Origin: Piromyces finnis
Taxonomy: Eukaryota > Neocallimastigomycota > Neocallimastigomycetes > Neocallimastigales > Neocallimastigaceae
DNA: 64,000 nucleotides
NCBI GenBank assembly: GCA_002104945.1
Contig: MCFH01000019.1
Location: 218,501-282,500, forward strand
Direction of reading: 5' to 3'
This document shows positions 1-20,270 of this stretch, in pieces (positions within the stretch are counted from its first letter, which is position 1; every line of letters begins with the position of its first letter). The notes beneath the pieces are model-generated. The model was not told the origin of the DNA, searched no databases, and worked only from the letters and a program-made list of their open reading frames with translations. The position numbers and the translations under genes are program-made.

Positions 1-121
1 AGGTATTTTTTTTTTTTTAAAAGTTCAAATTTGTAAACTTTATAATAAAAATGAATAATAAAAAAAAAAATAGAACATTTAGAAATTACAATTATTTTCT
101 TATAAAAAATATTCTTATTTG

Positions 122-154
<33 letters not shown>

Positions 155-968
155 TTTTGTAATTGATTCAATATATATATCAATAAAATGTATAATATAA
201 ATGATATATATTGAAAAAAAAAAAGAGTTTATTATAATGAATAAATTTGAAATTTCTTTTCTTTTTATATATATTAAAGTATTAAAGCATGAATACTAAC
301 TTTTCAATTTATATTCTATCCATTATTATTATATATTTAATTTCAATTTTGTAAAATAAAAAAAAAAAAAACTTTTACAAATTAATAAATACGTTTATAA
401 TAAATAATATTAAAATTATAGAAAAAAGAAAAAAAAGAAACCATTTTATTTTTCAATTAGTTTAAATATTTTTATATATTTTCCATAACTATTTCATTGA
501 TATCAATAAGTGTTTTTTCTACTACTACTACTACTACTACTACTATTATTATTTTATTATTCCTTGCAATATAATAATATTCATTAATTTTGACAAGATA
601 TCAATATTATTTCGATTTTTAAATTCAATTATTCAACTCTATTCATATTAAAAAAATGTTAAAATATTTTATATAATAAATACATACATAGGATTATTAA
701 AAATAATATAAGCATAAATCTTTTTTTTTTTATTGTTAATTTTTATTTCTCAAAGTAAAGAAAGAAAGAAAGAAAGAAACCCTTTATAAATTCACTAATT
801 TTTAATATATGTTAATAAATAACAATATAATAATTCTATAAATATTAAAAAATATCGGTAAATCAATAAAACAAAATAAAATAAAACAATACATACATAT
901 ATATATAAACAATGAAAACAATATAAAATATATACACATAATATATAATAATAATAATAAAAAGACTA
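1..968. other. AT-rich 5' flank, no gene seen
   Basis: No open frame with recognisable content was found. The stretch holds simple repeats: ATT runs near 124-153, a CTA run near 520-543, and GAAA repeats near 760-779. It probably contains the promoter of the downstream cyclin gene and the 3' flank of an unseen gene. Confidence 0.6.
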
Positions 969-3028
969 ATGGAATTTAGAAAAAATAAATATAAATTTCC
1001 ATCAGGAAAAAATCTCAGCACTTATCCTTATTATAACAGAAATGCTTTATATAATAATAAAAGTAATACAAATAATGATGGTACAACAACGAGAAAAAAT
1101 AAATCTTTTGAAAGAAAAGAAAATAATTGGCATTTCACTTCAGAAGAATTAAATACCAATACACCATCAATTAAAGATGGATATACCCTAAAGGAAGAAT
1201 TAAAACAACGCTGGAAAGCTTGTGCATTTATTATGTCCATTGGAATAACTATGAAAATGTAATATATATTATATATTTTTTTAATTATGTTTTTTGGATA
1301 TTAGAATAGATTAAAATTATATATATTATATTATATATTATTTTATATACATTTTATATTATAACATTATACATAATATATTATTATTTATTTTCTCTCT
1401 CTCTTTCCTTCTTTTTTGTTACTGACTTTTTTTTTTTTTTATTATTTATATTGGTTAAATAAAATCTATTTCTTTTTCATTATTATTTATTATTGAAATA
1501 AATAAGACCTCAAACCACTATTGCTACAGCTTGTACTTTTCTTCATCGATTTTATTGTAGAAAAAGTTTAAAATATTATCCATCCTATGTAAGTTAAATA
1601 TATATTATATTATATTATATTATATTATATTATATTATATTATATTTATTTATTATAGCTTATAATAGAAATAGATGCGTCGTTTCTATTATTATTATTA
1701 TTATTATTATTATGTTTATTATTACTATTATATTAATTATTATGATAATAATGTTTAAAATATATATATTCCTATTCCTATACCTATTCCTTTAAATATT
1801 ATAAATTTTATTTAAATAATAATAATAAAAAAATAAAGGAAATTGCTGCTGCTTCATTATATTTAGCATCAAAAGTAACGGATACACAGAGACGTCTAAA
1901 AGATATTATTATAGTATGTATTTCAAAAGCTCAAAAGAATGCTCATTTAAATATCAATGAAAAAACACATGTAAATATTAATAAATCAATGATAAATTAT
2001 ATTATTATTATTATAACAATAACAACATTAAAAAAAAAATAGTTTTATATAAATTTAGTAATTCTTAATATACCTATTAAAAAAAATATTTTTCTAGGAA
2101 TTTGAAAAATGGAAACAAACCATTCTTTTTCATGAATTGGAATTACTGGAAATTATTTGTTGTGATATTATTGTCGATCATCCTTATACTTATTTATTAA
2201 ATATGGCAGAAAAATTTAATGGTAATTATTAAAGAAAAAAAGAGAATAAAAACAAAAAAAAGTAAAATATAAAAGAGCAACAACAACAACAAAAAATAGA
2301 GTTTAAATTAATCATTTTTTTTTTTTTTTTATAAATTATTATAATTAATTATATATATAAAAGATACCGATTATTCTCATATAATAAAATTAGCATGGTG
2401 TTTTATTAATGATAGGTAACATAATAAAGTATTTCAAAATTTTATATAGGCTTCATTGTTTCTAATTTTTTTTTATATTATCTAATAATATATGTATATT
2501 ATGCATATATATAAATATTTTTTTTTTTACATGTATTTTTTTATTTAGTTTTAAAACGACAATGTGCTTGAAATATTCACCACAAGTTATTGCGGCAAGT
2601 GCTTTATATATGGGTAAATATAAGGATAAAGATATTATAAAAAAAAAAAAAACATTTAAATAATAATAATAGTTTAATTAAATTTATTTTTAATAAATTA
2701 ATAACAACAAATATTATGATTATTACTCTATGCTTATAAAATAATATTAATACTTAAAAAAGCATGTAAATATAATAAATCAGAATTAGTTTCTAAAAAT
2801 ACCCAAATGTCATGGTGGAAAGATTTCAACATTAATGAACAAGAATTATTAAAAGCAACACTTGAATTATCCGATGTCTATCTTCGAATCATAGAAAAAA
2901 ATAATCCAGAAAATCTAGGGAATGATAAATTACCATCATCGGTAGCAGAACCAGCAAAAGAAAAAATGCAAAGTACTTTACAAAATTCAGAGAGTAAAAA
3001 TACACCTTCTTTAACACCATCACCATAA
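969..3028 (+). CDS. Cyclin K/T-type cyclin (regulatory subunit of a CDK9/CDK12-class kinase)
   Basis: Predicted transcription cyclin that activates a Cdk acting on the RNA polymerase II C-terminal domain (P-TEFb or Cdk12 type). Seven exons join in frame to 336 aa: 969-1258, 1507-1588, 1839-1970, 2098-2221, 2364-2415, 2549-2613 and 2763-3028. The cyclin box opens with WHFTSEEL, close to the W-[YH]-F-[ST]-x-E-E-L signature of cyclins K and T. It continues through RWKACAFI, TTIATACTFLHRFY and EIAAASLYLASKVTD (the helix with the conserved K), then a second fold with HELELLEIICCDI and MCLKYSPQVIAASALYMG. A short Ser/Pro-rich tail ends the protein. The first about 45 residues are basic and Asn-rich and look disordered. 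Family membership follows from these motifs. Whether it pairs with a Cdk9- or a Cdk12-like kinase cannot be told here. The start is the first in-frame ATG after a stop-rich leader. Confidence 0.88.
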
Positions 3029-3038
3029 AAATAGTTTA

Positions 3039-3073
<35 letters not shown>

Positions 3074-3543
3074 AAATATTATAATAATAATAGTAATAAA
3101 TAATAATAAATAATATATAAATAATAATAAAAAATATTATATATATTGCCATCCAATAAATCATTTATGCAAAAAAAAAAAAAAAAAAAATAGTTTTTTT
3201 TTTTAATTTTAAATATTTTTATTATTATATTTCTTTATCCTAAAATACACAAAAAAACAAAAAAACAAAACATACCAAAAAAAAAAACTCACAATATTAT
3301 AAATCAGGAACTATTAACCCTATAATTACCTTTTTTTTCTTAAAAAAAAAAAAGTGACCTAATTATTGTATTCATTTCAATTAATATTCTAAAATAAATT
3401 CTTTTATACATTAAAAAAAAAAAAAATTTTTTTTTTTTTATACTTGCTTCCCTTGTTAATTATCTTCCCAATAAGTTTTTAAAATCGATAGAAATTTTAT
3501 TTTATTATTTATTTATTATTATTATTATTTATAATTAAACTTT
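3029..3543. other. Convergent 3' spacer (cyclin / DCAF4-like)
   Basis: Between two convergent 3' ends. Only TA repeats (3042-3060), A and T homopolymers and an ATT run are visible. No gene or structured RNA was recognised. Confidence 0.6.
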
Positions 3544-3790
3544 TTAAAAACGTAAATCCCATAAAGATAAATTGACAGAATTGGCTGTCCAAAATCCAAA
3601 TAAATTATTACTATGGTCTAATTGAACCATGGTCTTGGTATTATTAGTATAATTTGGTAAATGTTTACTTAGAATCATTTCACCATTACTGATATTCCAT
3701 GCTCTTACTTGACCATCCTGACCAGCTATTTAGAAAATATATATAATATATAATATATTTTTATAAAAAAAAATATATATATATATATTA

Positions 3791-3840
<50 letters not shown>

Positions 3841-5767
3841 TTTTATTTTTATTTTTTATTTTTATTTTTATTCTTACCTGTGACGACAATATTTTTATAC
3901 GGGTCCACCACTATATTATTCATTAAATATTCATTATGATTACCATAAAGTTCCTGAACTACCCAATGATGATTTTGATTCATTTTAGATTGTCGAGATG
4001 ACGTTCCTCCTCGTATATCCCATATATAAATCTTTTAATATATATAAAGAATTAATATCTAATTAATATCTATTATGATATATATGATAAATATAAATAT
4101 ATATAGTTCATTTATTTTAAAATAGGAGTGATTATTAGTAATAATTTATAATTTATATCATGATCCCATTTTTTTTTTTTTTTTTTTTCCATTTGGCATA
4201 CTTACTTCTCCGTCCATAGAGTTAGATATAAATAATGAAGAATTAAGTTGTTGTATATCACATATTGATAATTTATGTTTAATAAAATTTTTATGGGTAT
4301 TAAGCTTTAAATTGTGTAAATCTATAACTTCAATACTGCCATTTCGACATCCATTATATAATAAATGATTCTAACATTGTAAATAATACCAAACAAATAT
4401 CATCATTATCATGGAATAGTAATAATAATTATTACAGTAAATATTTTTTAGAGATAGATAAAATAAAAGTATATATATTATTAGTAATAGTATAATATAT
4501 TATATAAAATATATTATTATTATTTATTTATTTATCTGTAGATAATTTATTTAGAGGTTATTCATACTTTTGTATTTTTCTGGACTAATATATCTGTTTT
4601 AATTGGCATGGGTATAGTATGATGTTTAATATCAGAACAAATACTTTGGAAGTTTTGATGTATTAAGGCATTTGATCGATCACCTAATAATAAATAAATA
4701 AATAAATAAATATAAATAATATTTTATGTCATTATAATAAGAGCATATGAATGTAAATTAGTGTGTATGTTTTACCTATCGTTATATAAGATTCTAAAGA
4801 ATCAGAAATACTACAACATTGAATAGAAGAATTTTTATACGGTACTTTTTTAATTAATGCTGTTGATTAAATTAAAAAAAAAAAAGGAATAAAAATAAAA
4901 TTAATATCAATATATATATAGTTTAATCGTCACTACACTAAGAAAAAAAGTAAATATATATATATATATATTTCATTGATGAATTTCATTAAAAAAATTA
5001 ATTATTACATACACATTATTGGAATGGATTCTTCATTAATATTATTTAATATATATTTATAAATGATTAATGTTCCAGGTTCAGATTCTCCTCCTAAAGA
5101 CGTTGCACTTTTATTTCATTTTATAATAAATAATATATATATATAATACATAAAATAAAATACATACATGTTATATAATAAAAAATTATAAATAAAAAGT
5201 ATAAATAAATGTGTGTTAATAAAATGACTTTTTTTTTTTTTTTAGATCTATAATATTAATATAATTAATATATATATATTTAATTATATTTGTAAATAAT
5301 ATTTACAACATATGATAATTAAAGGGATCATGCTCAAAAATATTGATAGCACTAACTTTGGATGAAGCAATTTTTGTACAGGACGAAATTGAATTTTCAT
5401 TATTAATTCGTTCTCTTATTTTTATACTTTTTTTTTTTTTTTTCATTTATAAAAAGTGATCATATACCAAAAAAAAAAAAAAAAAAAAAAGGTAAAATAA
5501 AAAATAATGAATTAGATAATTGAAATGAAATTTAATAGCAATTACTATATAATTAATATTATAAAATAAAAAAGTGATGTAAAATAAATAAATAAATAAA
5601 TATATAACTTGGAAAACAAAAAGGAATACCTTGCATATCCATTAACATGACCGAGAGCTATAAATTTTCCTGATTGAGAAAGTGATAAATTTGATATTTC
5701 TCTATGACGAGTTGTTTGTCGACATTTCATATTTGAAAGTAATTTATTATAGATATAGCTATTATTG

Positions 5768-5799
<32 letters not shown>

Positions 5800-6285
5800 A
5801 ATTGAGAACATTTATTTTAAAAAGTTTGATTAATTTTTCTTCCTCTTCTTCTTATTATGATAATTTTTTTTTTTTTTACCTTTCAATATTATTATTCCCA
5901 AGGATACATCCCATTTCTCGATTCATCAAAAGTGAATTTATACTATTATTTTTATTATTATTCTTTTTAAAGTACGAAATAAAAAATTATATATATATAT
6001 ATATATTATTTTTTTTTAAAAAATTATTATTTATAAATGGTATATACTTTTGACATCTATACAACAACAACAACAACAACAACAAATTATGAATTATAAA
6101 AAAGTAATTTATACCTTTATTTTTAATTTTTCCATATCTTGTTGTAGTTTTATTTTTTCTTCTTTTTTTTTTTGTATTACCGAAACTTGTGAATATTCGC
6201 TGGTTGAAGGTCCGTTTTTCAATACTTTGAAATATTTCTTTTTTTCTTTATCATAATAATAACCGGGTATATTAACTATTTCATT

Positions 6286-6316
<31 letters not shown>

Positions 6317-6938
6317 GATTTCATAGTACAATTAGTAATGAAATTTCTAATTTCTAATTTATAAATATGACGAAAAAAATTTATTCTTTTTCTTGTTATT
6401 TAATTTAAAAATTTTATAGTAATTGAATATGGTGAAAATAAATGAAATAGCGATATTTACGAATATTTGGTTCGTTATTATTATCATTATCATTATCATT
6501 ATTTCTATTGTCGCTCGTTGAGGAATTTGAAAGAGTATGCTGAGAAGTGGATGACGACGAAGTATGACTAGGAGGAGAATAATAACTGGAACTTGCTTCA
6601 TAATTTGAATTTCGAAATTTTTTATTATAATTACTTTTATTATCTTTTTTTTTTTTTTTATGTGGAAAAAAAAAGTTTTAAATTAGATGTAAATGAAATA
6701 TTCTATAATTTATTTAAATTACCCTTTATATAAATAAAATTAGCTACTTACATTTATTTTTTTTAAACGAATGTTCATTATTATTATTATTTGAGTTCTC
6801 CCTTTCATTTCTATCGTTGTTAGGTTTTCTAAAATGTTTGAAATTTTTTTTATTATTGCCTGAATATGAATTGCCCGAATTTGTTCGGTTTCGTTTATAA
6901 TTAAAAGGTTTTTTACCTTTACTGTTACATCTTTCCAT
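3544..6938 (-). CDS. DCAF4: DCAF4/WDR21-like WD40 protein (putative CUL4-DDB1 substrate receptor)
   Basis: Twelve exons join in frame to 552 aa: 6938-6752, 6643-6461, 6275-6115, 5962-5880, 5758-5630, 5426-5307, 5107-5013, 4859-4776, 4683-4568, 4370-4206, 4031-3878 and 3725-3544. The basic, Asn/Ser-rich N-terminus is followed by NIPGYYYDKEKKKYFKV, which matches the IPGFYYD-x-E-K-x-RYF signature of DCAF4. Later blades include LLYNGCRNGSIEVIDL, IYIWDIRGG, NEYLMNNIVVDP, GQDGQVRAW and the terminal LWDLRF, matching DCAF4 order. The WD-x-R tripeptides (WDIR, WDLR) are the motif used by DCAFs to bind DDB1. The role as an E3 ligase adaptor is therefore inferred from family. A frame through a T24 run (near 6300) could add a poly-Phe N-terminal piece to exon 3; I placed that run in the intron because the tagTT acceptor at 6276-6277 restores the reading frame. 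Confidence 0.82.
3796..3839. repeat. Long T homopolymer in a DCAF4 intron
   Basis: About 44 consecutive T on the + strand (A on the coding strand) inside the last intron, followed by T-rich A-interrupted sequence. It is typical of the homopolymer load of this genome and prone to length error in assembly. Confidence 0.9.
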
Positions 6939-7839
6939 TTTTATAATATAATGTACTGCTTTAAAATTTAAATTTTTTTTATTTTACTTGAAATTATATA
7001 AAGATTTAAAAATGTCTAAATGGTTTAAAAAAATATTTATTAAATGTCTTTTTTCTTTTTTTTTTTCTTTCTTTCTTTCTTTTTTTTTTTTTTTTTTTTT
7101 TTTTTTTCAAAGCAACATATTAAAATGTAATATAATTTGTTAATTTGGTTTTAGGATTTGAAATTTCAAAAAAAAAAAAAAAGTCTAATGTTATATTATT
7201 AAATTGTTATGAATTTCTTATTTTTTTTTTTAACGATAGTTTATTCCTTTTTTCATTTTAAATATAAATATATGAACATATAAAATAATGAATATTTTTT
7301 TTTATTGTTAAACTTTTCCTTTTTTTTTTTTTTTTTCTCTTACTTTAAAAGTGAAAAAATTTTAGGTTGGTAAAGGGTAACATTTAATATTTTTTTTAAT
7401 CTAAAATTTTTTGGAAAATATTAATAATAAAAAAAAAATTTACTGCTACTCTGCTGCTTAGTAAAATATTTAATGAAATCTTAAAAAAAAAGAATCACAT
7501 CAATCCTCTCAATTAAAGAAAGCTCATTAAAAGTATTTCATATTAAAAAATAAATCATTTCTTTATTCTATTCATAATAAAACATTATTGTTTTTATATT
7601 TATAAAATTGTGATTTCTTTCTTTTTTTTCAACTTTTAAAAAGAAATTACAAAATTACCAAAAAAAAAAAAAGAAAGAAATAAAACGGGGACAATGTTAT
7701 TAAATAATTAAAAGTTACCCTACAAGTAAATAAAATTAATTTATTTTAATATTTTTCAAAAGTTTTTTTTTTTTTATTATTATTATAAAACAGAAAGAGT
7801 TACAATACTAGTAATAAAAATTTAAATATTTCTGTTATA
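6939..7839. other. Divergent promoter region (DCAF4-like / PRI2)
   Basis: A 0.9 kb spacer between divergent starts. It is dominated by A and T homopolymers (T run around 7080-7107) with no coding frame. No canonical promoter element can be assigned with confidence. Confidence 0.55.
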
Positions 7840-9618
7840 ATGAATAATAATAGAAATGATTTAATTTCAATAAATCAACAAGATAAATATCCATATTCCA
7901 TCAATTTATATGACGCCATTCCTGAATTTGAAATACCCATACAATGTTTTGAAGAATATGCTACCCGAAGAATTAATATTTATAATACTATCACTAAAGT
8001 TAAGAAAGAAAATATAATTAATCCCATAAATAGTAATGAAGTTTATCGTTGTGTAAGAGAAAACTTACCTCTTTTTAGTAATGATTATGAGATACCACAG
8101 TCTCTTGAAATCTTTAAACAACAACAAATTAAAATACAAGAGAATTTTAAACAACGTCAAATTGACCATGCTAGTTACTACATTTTATTATTGTTATGTT
8201 GTCGGGATGTGGAAATGCAAGAATGGTTAATAAAATGTGAAATGTCACTTTTTCAACTACGACTATATAACTTGGAACAAAAAGAAAAAGAGGAATTTAT
8301 ACAATCATTACATTTAAAGTATCAAAGAGCAACACGACAAGAATGTCAAGAATGTAGAAAATATATTTATTATACCAATTCAAATGAGATATACAAAGTA
8401 ATTATTATTTCTTATAATTTATAACAATAATAGCAGTAGTAGCAGCAGCAGTAGTAGTAGTAGTAGTAATAGTAGTAACAGTAGTAGTAGTAGTAGTAGT
8501 AATAGTAGTAACAGTAGTAACAGTAGTAGTAGTAGTAGTAGTAGTAGTGAATAACATTAATAATAAACTAGTATTAAAGACGTATCTTTTAAATTTTTTT
8601 TTATAAAAAATAAAAATAAGTTATTAATATTCATAATTTTATTTATTTAAATATATATATATATATATATATGTATTTTTTTTTTTAAAAAAAAAAGGTA
8701 CCTTTTGAATTAGTTTCAGAATTAGTAAGGAATAGAAAAATTATTATAAAGAAAGGGACAGCTTTTATTAAAAAAAATGATATAGATATAATAGTAATTG
8801 ATTTATTTAAAAAGAATATTCAAAAGCATCTGGAATTAGTAGAAAAATTAGTAGGTTTGATACAAAATGATTTTGATTATGTTTTTTCTTTATTAGATAC
8901 CTTGAGAAGTAAATGCCATTATCAAGTCACTACCCATTGGAAGAATAGTAGTATTTTAAAAGAAAATATCCAACATACTCAAGTAGAATCCTTAACGAAA
9001 TATTTCCCACCTTGCATGAATTTTTTATTTATAAAATTAAAAGACCATCATCATTTAAAATTCGCTGGACGAACTCAATTTGGTCTTTTTTTAAAATGTG
9101 GTGTAGGATTGAATCTTTTTGAATCCTTACAGTTTTGGGAAAAAGCATTTCAACCAAGATTTAATGCAATAGATTTCAAACGGGAATATGCCTACAATAT
9201 ACGTCATAATTATGGTAAAGAAGGAAGTCGAATTGATTATAAATCCTTTGACTGTGAAAAAATACAGAATTACAATGAACCAAGTAATTTTGATCATTAT
9301 CACGGTTGTCCCTTTAAACATTTTTCAACTCAAAATTTAATTGATTATTTAAATCGATATTTTGATCAATATCAATCCTTATCGTCTTCCTCGCTAAAAC
9401 CATGGAATAATCCTATTCAACGAGCAAATTGTATTGTCACCATAACCAATTTAGTCCATCAAAAAAAGTATTGTCAAGCCTGTACCTATCTTCTTTATTT
9501 TATTCAATCCAATGGTCATTCCATGGAAAATTATTTAAATTCGGATTCAACTGAAAGAAGAATTTACCAACCCGATAACTTTTTTCTTTATAATTATAAT
9601 CATTTTGTGAAAAGTTAA
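7840..9618 (+). CDS. PRI2: DNA primase large subunit (PRI2/PRIM2, 4Fe-4S)
   Basis: Regulatory subunit of the primase-polymerase alpha complex, which makes RNA primers for replication. Two exons (7840-8397, 8698-9618) give 492 aa, near the about 510 aa of animal PRIM2. The N-terminal domain shows YPYSINLYDAIPEFEIPIQ and IDHASYYILLLLCCRDVEMQ, with WLIKCEMSLFQLRL after it, as in the family. The C-terminal iron-sulfur domain is clear: KFAGRTQFGLFLKCGVGL, FDFKRE-type sequence, YAYNIRHNYGKEGSRIDY, then YHGCPFKH. The four cluster ligands can be assigned as Cys292 (PPCM), Cys372 (SFDC), Cys390 (HGCP) and Cys448 (QACT). The 80-residue spacing of the first two matches human C287/C367, while the linker before the last Cys is about 18 residues longer. 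The single intron carries an imperfect AGT/AGC repeat. Confidence 0.95.
8432..8549. repeat. AGT/AGC-type trinucleotide repeat in the PRI2 intron
   Basis: About 40 imperfect copies of a GTA/GCA/AAC-interrupted trinucleotide lie entirely within the intron (8398-8697). The interruptions suggest an older array than the pure ATT tracts elsewhere. Confidence 0.85.
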
Positions 9619-9967
9619 AAAAAAAAGATATATTAATATTCTATATTGATACCACAGAACAATAAATAATAAAAAAAAATTATTTCATACATATACATAT
9701 ATATAATATTATTATACATTTCAAGAAAAAAAAAAAAAAGTTTAATAATAATCAAAAGATTTTAGTAGGAATAAAAGGAATGATAATAATAATTGTCATG
9801 ATGGAAGAATGAATTTAGCCCATAATATTTAAAAAAAAAAATAAAAAATTTTTACTATTCATTGCCATTATTTTCATTGTAAATACATAACAACATAATA
9901 TTTAATAAATATTAATATATAAAACAAGTTTATTATTTATCCTTTATTGTATATCATCTAAAGAATG

Positions 9968-10003
<36 letters not shown>

Positions 10004-10362
10004 ATTTTTTATGTTTGTTTTATAATAAAAGAAAAATATATATATATATATATATATAATTTATGATATGCATAATCATGTTATAATCATATTATTCATG
10101 TGTATGTGTAAAAACTTGTTTAATTAAAGTAGAATTTAATTGAATAATTTTCAAATAAAATTTTAAAATAACAAAGCTTTTTTTTTTTTAACTTTAAATT
10201 CAATAGATCTTAATTTAAATAATTAAAAAAGAAAATGTTAAAAAAAAAAAAAAAAAGTTATTTGATATTACTTTTTTATTATTATTTTATGTTTATTTGT
10301 ATATGCCTATGTATATATTATTTTAAATTGAAAAAGAAAAAATAGATAAATAATTATGGGAT

Positions 10363-10394
<32 letters not shown>

Positions 10395-10489
10395 CAAAAA
10401 ATAAATATATTTATCAATTAGTTATTATTAGATATCGATCATCATAATTACAAAGTTTATAAAAAAAAAAAAAAAGAAAAAAAATAAAA
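9619..10489. other. Convergent 3' spacer (PRI2 / PRPF4)
   Basis: Gene-free, with an A run of about 33 near 9969-10001, TA repeats near 10036-10056 and a T run near 10366-10394. No RNA gene was recognised. Confidence 0.6.
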
Positions 10490-14138
<3,649 letters not shown>

Positions 14139-14905
14139 ATTGTTCTTAACTGTATTATAATAATAATTTTTTTAAAAATAAAAAAAAAAATTAAAAAACT
14201 ATTAATTAAAATTTTTATTAAATATAAAAAAAAAAATATTGATGATACATAATAATTAAACTTTTTTACCTACTATTTTTTGGTAAAAATTTAAATTATT
14301 GATTGGGTAAATTTCATTATTTTTTCAAAGTAATGAAAAACTTTATAGCAGCATCTTTATAAGAAGAGAAATGAATAAAAGAATCTTTTAACAAACATAT
14401 ATATTATTATAAATATTTATTTATTATTCATAATAATAACTATTGCTAATATTTTACAAGATCATTGATTAATTATTTGTAGTAGATAATGTAAAAAGCA
14501 AAGATAAAAAAAAAAAGAAAAAGAAAAAGAATAAAAAAAAAAAAAAGGAATAATAATGAATGATAAAAAAAAAAAAAAGTAAATATTATATGAATATATT
14601 ACTTTTATTATATAAGTAAATTATTATTTAAAAATGTTTTTATTTTAAATATATCTGTATTATTATTGGTAATAAATTAATATAGGTATAATAAACTTGA
14701 GTATTTTTTTTTTTACATCCTAAGTTTAGACATTTAAATTTTTTAAAAAATGAAATATAAAATAAAAATATAAAGATAAAAGTTGAAAATATTTAAAATT
14801 CTATTCATTTATTGTAAAGAAAGAATGTTGTTATGATCATTAATGATTCAATTTACATATTAAAAAAAAAAATCCTTTTTTTATTATTATTATTAATTGA
14901 TATGC
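14139..14905. other. Spacer between tandem genes (AIP-like 3' / PRPF4 5')
   Basis: Promoter side of PRPF4 and 3' flank of the AIP-like gene. Low-complexity AT sequence only; no coding frame or RNA gene seen. Confidence 0.55.
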
Positions 14906-16959
<2,054 letters not shown>

Positions 16960-17940
16960 TTTTCTTTTAAATTTACTCTCTTTTTTTTTTAAAAAAAAAA
17001 AAAAATATTATTAAAATTCTAATCTTTTCCTAAAAAGATTTCTATTCTATTTTAAAAGGGAAAAAAAAAACATTTTTATCTTTCTATTAATATCAACTGT
17101 AATTTTATTTTATATTATTTTATAATTCTAAAAGGAATAATAAAATAATATTTTTTAATTTTAAAACTATAATAAATATATAGTATTTATTAAAGAAAAA
17201 TGTTTACTAGAATAAATAATAGATACAAAAGTATTCTTTATGATCATCAATAAAACCATTATAGTTTCAAATAAATAGCATAAAAATAAATATATAAAAA
17301 AAAAGATGAATAATATATAGTTGTCTTATCCTCTTTTTATTTCTATATTCGTATTCTTATTTTGATATAAAGAATACTTTAACAAAAAATTTTATTTTCC
17401 TAAACTTTAATAAAAGTTGGTAGGATTTACCATAATTTTATGTTTATTCCATACTCTTAATACAATGAAAACAAAACATTTCTCTCTGTTTTATTTTATT
17501 TAGATATAAAATAAAATAAAATAAAATACAATTAAAAAAGGTTTTAGAAAAATTATAAAAGAGAAAACAATTTGTCAAAAGGGTTAAGTTTTTTATTAAT
17601 ATTATATAAAAAAAAGACAATATCTTATGCTTATGTGTTCTTTTTTTTTGTTTTGTTTATTATTAACTTTACTTTTCAGAGTTAGAATATAATAATTATT
17701 AATAAAAGATAAAAATAATATTTATGGAATTAATTACTTTGTCAATTTCTTTATCCATATTATTAAAAAAAAATATTTTAAAAAAATTCCAATTTCTTCA
17801 AAGTATTAATAACAAAAATGTCTTATACCATTGAATTATAATAAAAAGATATTTAATATTTATTAATGAATATAAAAGCAATAATAAAAGTTTTACTAAT
17901 ATTATCATAAGATTTGCCATATCATTTAATATTTATTAAC
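16960..17940. other. Upstream flank of the AIP-like gene
   Basis: AT-rich, no coding frame. It forms the left end of the 6.4 kb spacer between the divergent AIP-like and SH3-PX-PB1 genes. A C-rich patch (aaccacccacaa, 17940-17951) directly precedes the large AAT array. Confidence 0.5.
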
Positions 17941-17950
17941 AACCACCCAC

Positions 17951-18335
<385 letters not shown>

Positions 18336-18790
18336 TAATAAGTTTTATTATAATAAATTACTATTGTTGATTACTACTACTGTTGTTGAATACTAATAAA
18401 ATGAATAATAAATGAATAATATTTAATAATATTTAATACGAATATTAAAAAATAAAGGTTGCGGTCTTTCAAAAAGTTTTTTTTTTTCTTTTTAATAGGC
18501 TATAAATTAATTTATTTGCGGTTTTTTTTTTTTTTAAATAACAAAAAGATTTATTTTTTAATTTAATGTTTACTCTTAATATGCTGAAAACCATATCATT
18601 ACCGTTGTTATTATTATGATATTATTAATATTATTGTGGTATTGTCACTATTATTAAATAGAAAGAAAAGATGGCATCCGTACAAACAATGGTTTTATTT
18701 TTTTTTTGTCGTTACCTTTAACACATCAATTAAGCCATTAATAAACAATGAATAAAATAAATAAATGATGAAATATGAAATTGTCATTAT

Positions 18791-18990
<200 letters not shown>

Positions 18991-19332
18991 CTTTTTACAT
19001 TTTCCACTTTTTTTCCTTTTTTTATTGATGGCGGTGGTGGAAGGAGTGGATGAATTGGAATCCTAAAAAAAAAAATTTAAAGTTTTTAAAGTTGAAAATT
19101 TCTTAAAATTAAAAAAAAAACTTTTTTTTTTTTCATGCAATAAAATCACCAAACAAAAAAGAAAATCAAAGGAAGAATCAAGGCAAAACTTTTTTTTTTA
19201 TTATTTTAATGATTTTCAATGATTTTCATGAAAAAAGAAAAGAAAATTTTTGATGGAATATTATCATGACACATGATCAATAAAAAGAAAAAAAAATTGA
19301 ACACTAAAAAATGAATCATTTGAATATTCCAC

Positions 19333-19360
19333 AATGAACCTTTCGCAATGAACCTTTCGC
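19333..19360. repeat. Two-copy 14-bp tandem repeat
   Basis: Two exact copies of gaacctttcgcaat, including CG dinucleotides that are rare in this DNA. Confidence 0.85.
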
Positions 19361-20270
19361 AATGCATTTATGTCATTTAAATATCTTATTAAATATTTTA
19401 TTGAATAATAATAATTAGCTTTTTTTAACTTTTTTTTTTTGATTTCTTTACTTTAAAAGAAAACTAAAATTTATTTATTTTTTAATTTTGTTCATTTAAA
19501 TAATGTTTCCAAAATTTTAATTAATAATTTAATTTATTTCAATTTAATCTATTTAAAAATAAATTAATTATTATAAATATTATTATAAATATATAGTATG
19601 CATATATTATAACTGTATTGTGATATATACATCCAAATTTTTTATTGTAAATTAAAATGATTCATCAATTTTTATTTAGTATTATGAATTTCATTATATT
19701 GTAATATATGTACAAATAAATTGAAATATATATTAATAGAAAAGAGAATAATATTAATTTTTTTCATTATTAAAATTTTAAAATTTATTTAAAATCATAG
19801 AATATTCTTTTATTTTTATAATAAAAAATAAATGAATAAATTAATTAATTAATTAATAAATAATTATTTATGGCATCTAGAAGTGGTAAAAGTGGTGGTG
19901 GTGGTGGTGGAAGAATGTGAAAGTGGAAAGTATACATGTAAAAGGAAAGAGAGAATAACTTTTTATTTCTACTCAACATAGCATCATTGATATGTTATTA
20001 TGAAAGGAAAAATTATACCATTTATGATGATGTTGTGTTAATTAATCAGATTAGAATATTAAAGTTTTTAGAATTTTTTTTTCATTAAACTCTAATCGTT
20101 GTTGTTGATAAAAAATTTAGATTTTTAAGAATGGGTAAAGGATGAATTCATCTTTATTAGATGAACCACCGCTACATTTTATGTAGAGGAAGAATTAAAA
20201 TAACGTAAAATAGAATATAAAATGTAGCCATAAATAATGTAGAACAATAATATATAACCTATGTCAATTG

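Noticed and set aside
6282-6324. Poly-Phe start (MKSFFFFF...) of the DCAF4 third exon
   Set aside because: An acceptor just downstream of the T/A tract (6276-6277) keeps frame with the previous exon and removes the unlikely poly-Phe; the T run looks like a polypyrimidine tract.
9127-9321. - strand frame inside the primase gene
   Set aside because: Antisense shadow of the iron-sulfur domain coding sequence.
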